The notes beneath the pieces are model-generated. The model was not told the DNA's origin, did not search any database, and saw only the letters and a list, made by a program, of their open reading frames with translations. DNA of 10,145 nucleotides from Desulfobacca acetoxidans (lineage in GTDB: Bacteria; Desulfobacterota; Desulfobaccia; Desulfobaccales; 0-14-0-80-60-11), in NCBI GenBank assembly GCA_022736495.1, contig DZCR01000121.1, forward strand, positions 1 to 10,145, in the 5' to 3' direction. Every line of letters starts with the position of its first letter. Within the stretch, counting starts at the first letter, position 1. Positions 6,247 through 10,145 of this stretch are shown here, piece by piece. Position numbers and translations under genes: made by a program.

Positions 6247-6304
6247 AAAAGCCACGAAGGCTCATACCCCAAAAACAGGGGGAAGCTTTCGCGGCTTTTT
6301 TTTT
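6247..6304 (+). terminator. Terminator-like leader hairpin, copy 3 (before second TonB receptor)
   Basis: AGCCACGAAGGCT (6250-6262) pairs with AGCTTTCGCGGCT (6284-6296) with one A-C mismatch and one G-U. Inside are an asymmetric loop (CATA facing GA) and an inner CCCC/GGGG stem with a seven-base A-rich loop. A run of nine T follows (6296-6304). It ends about 38 bases before the receptor start on the same strand with no upstream gene, so it looks like an attenuator or the end of a short leader RNA. The A-C mismatch is at the same place as in copy 2, right after GCC. Confidence 0.75.
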
Positions 6305-6342
6305 GGAAAAACACAAATGGTAAAAATAAGAAAGGACAAATG

Positions 6343-8364
6343 ATGAAAAAATTGAAAGGATTTTTATTAACGGCCTGGGGGCTCATCTTTTTACTGACTG
6401 TTTGGAGCGCCGCGTCAGCGGATGAGAAGGAGATCCCGGTCAAATATCTGGATGATATTACCGTCACCGCGACCAAATATGAAACCGTGATCAAGAATGT
6501 CCCGGCTTCGGTCACGGTGATCCGGGCCGAACAGCTTGCCAATCAGAATTTTCCCAACCAGGATATCGGCGACGCCCTGCGTTCCGTGCCGGGAATCAGC
6601 CTGAGACGGGCCTATGCCCCCTTTCCCGCCTATGCCAATATCCGGGGGGCCGGAAGCGATGCCACCGTGTACCTGGTCAACGGGATTCCCACGGACTGGC
6701 AGATTTCCCAGGCCATTCCCATTGAAATGGTGGATAGGATCGAGATCATCCGGGGACCGGCTTCAGCCCTTTACGGCGCCAATGCAAGCGGAGGCGTCAT
6801 TAATATTCTTCTAAAGGAAGGCAAGGATACTCCCGGCGCCACCGTCAAAACCGGGTTCGGTTCCTTTGACCGTTTCCGGACATCCCTGGCCTCGGACGGA
6901 AAAGTGGATCGGTTTCAATATGCCGTAGCCGGATATTATGAAGAGGCCGACGGAACCAATATCGTGAACAACAATGTCAATCCCGGCATTCATATGATCG
7001 ACGACTGCGACTATGATAAAAAGGGAGCGGCGCTCAGCACCGGTTATCAATTGTCGGACGAGGCCAAGATCCGGGGGTTTTATAATTATATGAATGACCG
7101 GTATACCCGTGGCCGTCCTTATGTGGGAGGCGACTGGGATTATAATTTAGCCGGTGTGATATACGATCAAAAGATAAGTCCGGATCTGGACATCCGCGCC
7201 TCTGCAGCCCTGCGGTCGGATGATTATCTTCATCTGTATGACAAGGGCGGGACCAATTACACTCCCAAGCAGAAGCGATACATGGACTATGATGAAACCC
7301 CCATGGAACTCCAGGCCGTCATGGCCCTGGGAATGGGCCACAAGTTCACCACCGGCTTTTTTTACAATAACCAGGAAACAGACCAGCGCTACAAGGACTG
7401 GACCGGAACCACCCCGGCCAATACCTATCAGAATGAATTCAAGGTGCAGACCCTGGCCGGATATGTCCAGGACGTCTGGAGTATTACCGACCAGTGGATC
7501 ATGACGGCAGGCCTTCGCTATGACCACTGGAAAAACTATGACAATTATTTCAGCAATTTCATCACCCCCCGGCCCCAGGACCGGACCGATGACAGTTTCA
7601 GCCCCAAGGCGGGGTTACGGTATAATATCGATACCGCCACCTCGTTATGGACCAATTACGGCATGGGATTCAAGGCCCCGACCTCGGAGCAGCTTTACGA
7701 TGACCGGACCTCGGGCGGCAATCCCCGCCAGGCCAACCCGAATCTGAAATCGGAAACCACCCAGTCCTGGGAAATCGGGGCCGACCGGTGGTTCGGCAGC
7801 CTCCTGCAAACCAGCCTGGTCGGATTTTACAGTTATACCGATGACAAGATCATGTCCTGGTTTGACGCATCCAATGTCTGGATCAATAAGAACATCGGCC
7901 GGAGCGAATCTTACGGGGCAGAACTTTCCGCCACCCTGTATCCCATGGAGAATCTCACCCTGACGGCCAATTATACCTATAACATTGCCACCATTGATGA
8001 AAACCCATCGAACACCGCTTTAGAAGGCAATTATCTTCCTTTCAGCCCCCGGCATAAGGTCAACCTCGGCGCCACATACGCCTTGCCGGAAAATTTTACC
8101 CTTTCCGCCTATGTAAAGTATTTGAGCGATCAGTATTCGGATGATGCCAACACCGTCCGGAATGCAGGCGGGGAATTGATGATGAAAGATTCCCTTGTGG
8201 TGGACCTCAAGGGCACCAAACATGTCAAGATCAACTGGGGCGGTTTCAAGAAAATCGATCTTTCCCTGGGTGTGGACAACGTGTTTGACGAGGACTACCG
8301 GACCTTTTATATGTATGAGGACCCGGGGACCACATTTTTTGCAGAGGTCGGGCTTGTGTTTTAA
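6343..8364 (+). CDS. TonB-dependent outer-membrane receptor, first gene of uptake operon
   Basis: A 673-residue full-length TonB-dependent receptor. Two ATGs stand side by side; I take the second because AAAGGA lies six bases upstream of it. A signal peptide (1-26, cleavage after SAASA) is followed by a TonB box (DDITVTA, 37-43). The plug (about 45-160) contains NIRGAGSDATVYLVNG and DRIEIIRGPASALYGANASG, and a Tyr/Asp/Asn-rich beta-barrel ends in Phe. It is of the FepA/CirA/BtuB-like class that imports ferric siderophores, corrinoids, haem or other chelates. It differs clearly in sequence from the receptor in the hydrogenase operon, so the two are not recent duplicates. The ABC-type binding protein 78 bases downstream suggests that the same compound, perhaps a nickel or iron chelate or small peptide, is passed on through the periplasm. 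Expression is probably controlled by the structured leader at 6172-6304. Confidence 0.94.
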   Translation: MKKLKGFLLTAWGLIFLLTVWSAASADEKEIPVKYLDDITVTATKYETVIKNVPASVTVIRAEQLANQNFPNQDIGDALRSVPGISLRRAYAPFPAYANIRGAGSDATVYLVNGIPTDWQISQAIPIEMVDRIEIIRGPASALYGANASGGVINILLKEGKDTPGATVKTGFGSFDRFRTSLASDGKVDRFQYAVAGYYEEADGTNIVNNNVNPGIHMIDDCDYDKKGAALSTGYQLSDEAKIRGFYNYMNDRYTRGRPYVGGDWDYNLAGVIYDQKISPDLDIRASAALRSDDYLHLYDKGGTNYTPKQKRYMDYDETPMELQAVMALGMGHKFTTGFFYNNQETDQRYKDWTGTTPANTYQNEFKVQTLAGYVQDVWSITDQWIMTAGLRYDHWKNYDNYFSNFITPRPQDRTDDSFSPKAGLRYNIDTATSLWTNYGMGFKAPTSEQLYDDRTSGGNPRQANPNLKSETTQSWEIGADRWFGSLLQTSLVGFYSYTDDKIMSWFDASNVWINKNIGRSESYGAELSATLYPMENLTLTANYTYNIATIDENPSNTALEGNYLPFSPRHKVNLGATYALPENFTLSAYVKYLSDQYSDDANTVRNAGGELMMKDSLVVDLKGTKHVKINWGGFKKIDLSLGVDNVFDEDYRTFYMYEDPGTTFFAEVGLVF

Positions 8365-8390
8365 GGCTCATTTGATATAGATATCCATCC

Positions 8391-8420
8391 TTCCGGCGCC
8401 TGGCGCATCAGGCGCCGGAA
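8391..8420. repeat. Strong perfect hairpin between receptor and binding-protein genes
   Basis: TTCCGGCGCC (8391-8400) pairs perfectly with GGCGCCGGAA (8411-8420). Three more pairs can form inside, giving about 13 bp around a CGCA loop. No T-tract follows on the plus strand, so it is not a normal terminator. It lies between two genes of one operon and ends about 12 bases before the Shine-Dalgarno sequence of the next gene. A role in RNA stability, in partial attenuation, or as a dispersed palindromic repeat is possible. Confidence 0.65.
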
Positions 8421-8442
8421 TACATCACAGCCAAAGGAGATG

Positions 8443-10086
8443 ATGGGAATCAGACAAGAAATCAGGTTTAAAACTGTGTTGACGGGGATCTGCATTTGCC
8501 TTCTCTTTCTGGGCGCATGCGGTTCGGACAGGGAGGCGGCCGCTCCTGAGAAAGCCCTTCGGCTGCGTATCGGGACCCCCATGGAGGTCCGCCAGGCCAA
8601 CCTCCTGGCCGATTACGGGTATTCCATTTTTGCCATGCTCGCCACCCACGAGACCCTGGTGAGGTTTGACTCGGCCATGGCGCCGGTTCCGCAGTTGGCT
8701 CAAGCCTGGGAATCTTCCCCGGATGCAAAAGAATGGAAATTTTACCTGAGGGAGGATGCCCTTTGGCATGACGGCAGGCCGGTCACGGCAGGGGACATCA
8801 AATTCACCTTTGAGTATATGGCGGCTCACCACAGTGCTTCCGCCTGGATCAGGGATCTGATTTCCGGTATCCGGGTTGACGGCTCCACGGTGACCTTTGA
8901 ATTGACCAAACCCTATAGCCGGTTTCTCATCAATGTGGGGTTTATCATCCGCATCCTGCCCCGGCATGTCTGGGAGCAGGTGGCTGATCCCCTGAAGCCG
9001 GGGGAGGCGGACATCACCCTGGGATGCGGACCCTTTGTGTTTGATGGTTTTGATACCCGTGAAAACCGGATCAGCTTTCACAGAAACAAGGCCTATTACG
9101 GGCCTGCTCCATCCATCGAGGGACTTGATTTTTTTACTCATTTGAGCCTGGATGCCCTGGCCCTGTCCCTGATTCGGGGAGATCTGGACGTCTATTATAA
9201 ATATGCTTCCGGTTTCCCCCCGCCCTATCTGCCCAGGCTGGCGGAGAACAAAACGGTTCAACTGGCCCGGGCCGATGCCATGGGAATCCCGGCGGCCCTG
9301 GGGTTCAACCTGAAACAGGGGCCCGCAGCCAACCCGGCCCTTCGAAAGGCCCTGGCCTTGGCCCTTGACTATGAAAAAATGGGCCAAAGCCTTTTGGGGG
9401 AATCCGGGAAAATCCCCACGGCCGGTTTTGCTCCCCCGGCCATGACCTCCCACTTGCAACTGCCGGTCCTGGACTATTCCCCGGAGCAGAGCCGCTCCGC
9501 GTTTTCGGCGGCAGGGTTTGCCGATACGGACAAGGACGGTTTGCTCAACCATCCCAACGGCCCGAACCTTTCCCTGACCCTGCTCGCCCGCTCGGACCTG
9601 GAAGGAACCGATGCGCTTTTGCCCATCCTGTCCCACAATTTTAAAGAGGTGGGAATCGACCTGGTCATCGAACGGGCGGATTTGTCCACCTGGATCACCC
9701 GGGTCCGGGAGAACCGGCACGACCTGGTTCTGTTCAGGACTACGCCCTGGGGCATGATCATGGATGCCGGTTGCGCAAGCGGTTATTTTGACTCCCGGAG
9801 GAAGGGGGGCGGGACCCTGTCCAATATCGAAGACCCGGTTTTTTACGGGCTTTGCGACCGGATCCTGGAAAATACGGACCCGTCCATGGAGCAGGACATC
9901 TACCATGAGGTGCAGCGCTATTATGCAGAGCACCTGCCCGCCCTGGCCCTGTGCTGGGCCGTGGGCGCCTATCCGTCTTCCAGCCGGCTGCAGGGCCTGG
10001 TCGTCAACCCGGTTGAAGGCGGTCTGGTCAACCGGGAAACCTTTGTCCGGGTGAGGTTCTCTCCCGAAGCCGCTCCATTGCCGTGA
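8443..10086 (+). CDS. ABC transporter solute-binding lipoprotein, peptide/nickel class (SBP_bac_5)
   Basis: A 547-residue binding protein of the DppA/OppA/NikA family. A lipoprotein signal (hydrophobic 11-23, lipobox LGAC with Cys26) anchors it in the membrane. The family block follows: PQLAQAWESSPDAKEWKF, then LREDALWHDGRPVTAGDIKF with an FTFEY continuation, and later LGCGPFVFDGFD with a fold ending near the C-terminus. It captures a small peptide or metal chelate in the periplasm for the permease that starts at 10083. Two ATGs are adjacent; AAAGGAG abuts the first with no spacer, so I take the second, though its three-base spacing is also tight. Pairing with a TonB receptor is reminiscent of nickel or metallophore uptake systems, but I see no residue that proves metal over peptide. 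Confidence 0.92.
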   Translation: MGIRQEIRFKTVLTGICICLLFLGACGSDREAAAPEKALRLRIGTPMEVRQANLLADYGYSIFAMLATHETLVRFDSAMAPVPQLAQAWESSPDAKEWKFYLREDALWHDGRPVTAGDIKFTFEYMAAHHSASAWIRDLISGIRVDGSTVTFELTKPYSRFLINVGFIIRILPRHVWEQVADPLKPGEADITLGCGPFVFDGFDTRENRISFHRNKAYYGPAPSIEGLDFFTHLSLDALALSLIRGDLDVYYKYASGFPPPYLPRLAENKTVQLARADAMGIPAALGFNLKQGPAANPALRKALALALDYEKMGQSLLGESGKIPTAGFAPPAMTSHLQLPVLDYSPEQSRSAFSAAGFADTDKDGLLNHPNGPNLSLTLLARSDLEGTDALLPILSHNFKEVGIDLVIERADLSTWITRVRENRHDLVLFRTTPWGMIMDAGCASGYFDSRRKGGGTLSNIEDPVFYGLCDRILENTDPSMEQDIYHEVQRYYAEHLPALALCWAVGAYPSSSRLQGLVVNPVEGGLVNRETFVRVRFSPEAAPLP

Positions 10087-10145
10087 TCCGGACCCTGATC
10101 GGAAAAACGGTTCTCTATGGGCTGACCCTTTTTTTCATCGGGTCC
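10083..10145 (+). CDS. ABC transporter permease, N-terminal fragment (DppB/NikB-like)
   Basis: A GTG at 10083 overlaps the stop of the binding-protein gene (GTGA) and opens a frame to the window edge: 21 residues, MIRTLIGKTVLYGLTLFFIG then S. A short basic start followed by a hydrophobic segment is the typical first transmembrane helix of DppB/OppB/NikB permeases, and the gene order (binding protein then permease) is the usual one. The call rests on context as much as on the residues seen. Confidence 0.7.
   Translation, partial: MIRTLIGKTVLYGLTLFFIGS

Larger units (their letters stand above)
5882..6342. other. Divergent intergenic region with two structured leaders
   Basis: This 461-base region separates hydA (minus) from the second TonB receptor (plus) and contains no convincing gene. 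On each side it holds a candidate promoter, an upstream hairpin and a terminator-like hairpin placed just before the first gene. The middle (about 6102-6130) is very A/T-rich. On the minus-strand RNA extra small hairpins are possible around 6049-6062 (GCGG/CCGC) and 6020-6030 (GGGC/GCCC). A 110-residue minus-strand frame at 6210-6542 crosses into the receptor gene and is not credible. Confidence 0.6.

Noticed and set aside
6172..6304. Cobalamin or NiCo riboswitch upstream of the TonB receptor
   Set aside because: I looked for the B12 box and the four-helix NiCo motif and found neither; the leader is also shorter than a full cobalamin riboswitch.
8425..9933. 502-codon minus-strand frame antisense to the binding-protein gene
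   Set aside because: The plus strand encodes a full SBP_bac_5 lipoprotein with good start and lipobox; the antisense product is Gly/Pro/Gln-rich with no domain.

Overview
The window looks like a chromosomal stretch from an anaerobic sulfate reducer of the Desulfobacterota (Desulfobacter/Desulfovibrio-like). The best evidence is a periplasmic two-subunit [FeFe] hydrogenase (HydA plus a Tat-exported HydB) of the type known from Desulfovibrio. It sits next to a TM1266-type hydrogenase-system regulator and two TonB-dependent outer-membrane receptors, so the cell is Gram-negative. The assignment to a lineage is inference from protein resemblance, not a database match.

Left and centre (404-5881, minus strand) is one tightly packed operon, read right to left: hydA (large [FeFe] subunit), hydB (small subunit), a TM1266-family regulator, a TonB-dependent receptor with a GTG start, a degenerate HybD-like hydrogenase maturation protease, a 54-residue His/Asp-rich mini-protein, and a 265-residue protein I do not recognise. 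Starts and stops overlap or nearly touch throughout, except for 118 bases between hydB and the regulator. Further down the same strand (66-1), the first 22 codons of a DUF3842-like gene run off the edge. That family is often seen near [FeFe] hydrogenases.

The right part (6343-10145, plus strand) is transcribed divergently: a second TonB-dependent receptor, a lipoprotein solute-binding protein of the peptide/nickel ABC class (SBP_bac_5), and the first 21 codons of its permease, joined by a GTGA overlap. This resembles an outer-membrane plus inner-membrane uptake route for a chelated metal or small peptide.

The most interesting signal is not a protein. The three transcription units that begin in the window (the hydrogenase operon, the receptor-ABC unit and the DUF3842 gene) each have a structured 5' leader ending in an intrinsic-terminator-like hairpin just before the first gene. 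All three hairpins begin with a shared GCCAnGAAGG strand, carry an asymmetric internal loop and a GC-rich inner stem, and end in a T-tract. Another hairpin lies upstream of each. This suggests a recurrent attenuator or riboswitch-like element that co-regulates hydrogenase and metal-uptake genes. The ligand and mechanism are unknown, and the family assignment needs comparative work. The other oddities are a NiFe-type maturation protease lacking two of three metal ligands inside an [FeFe] operon, and the His-rich mini-protein beside it.
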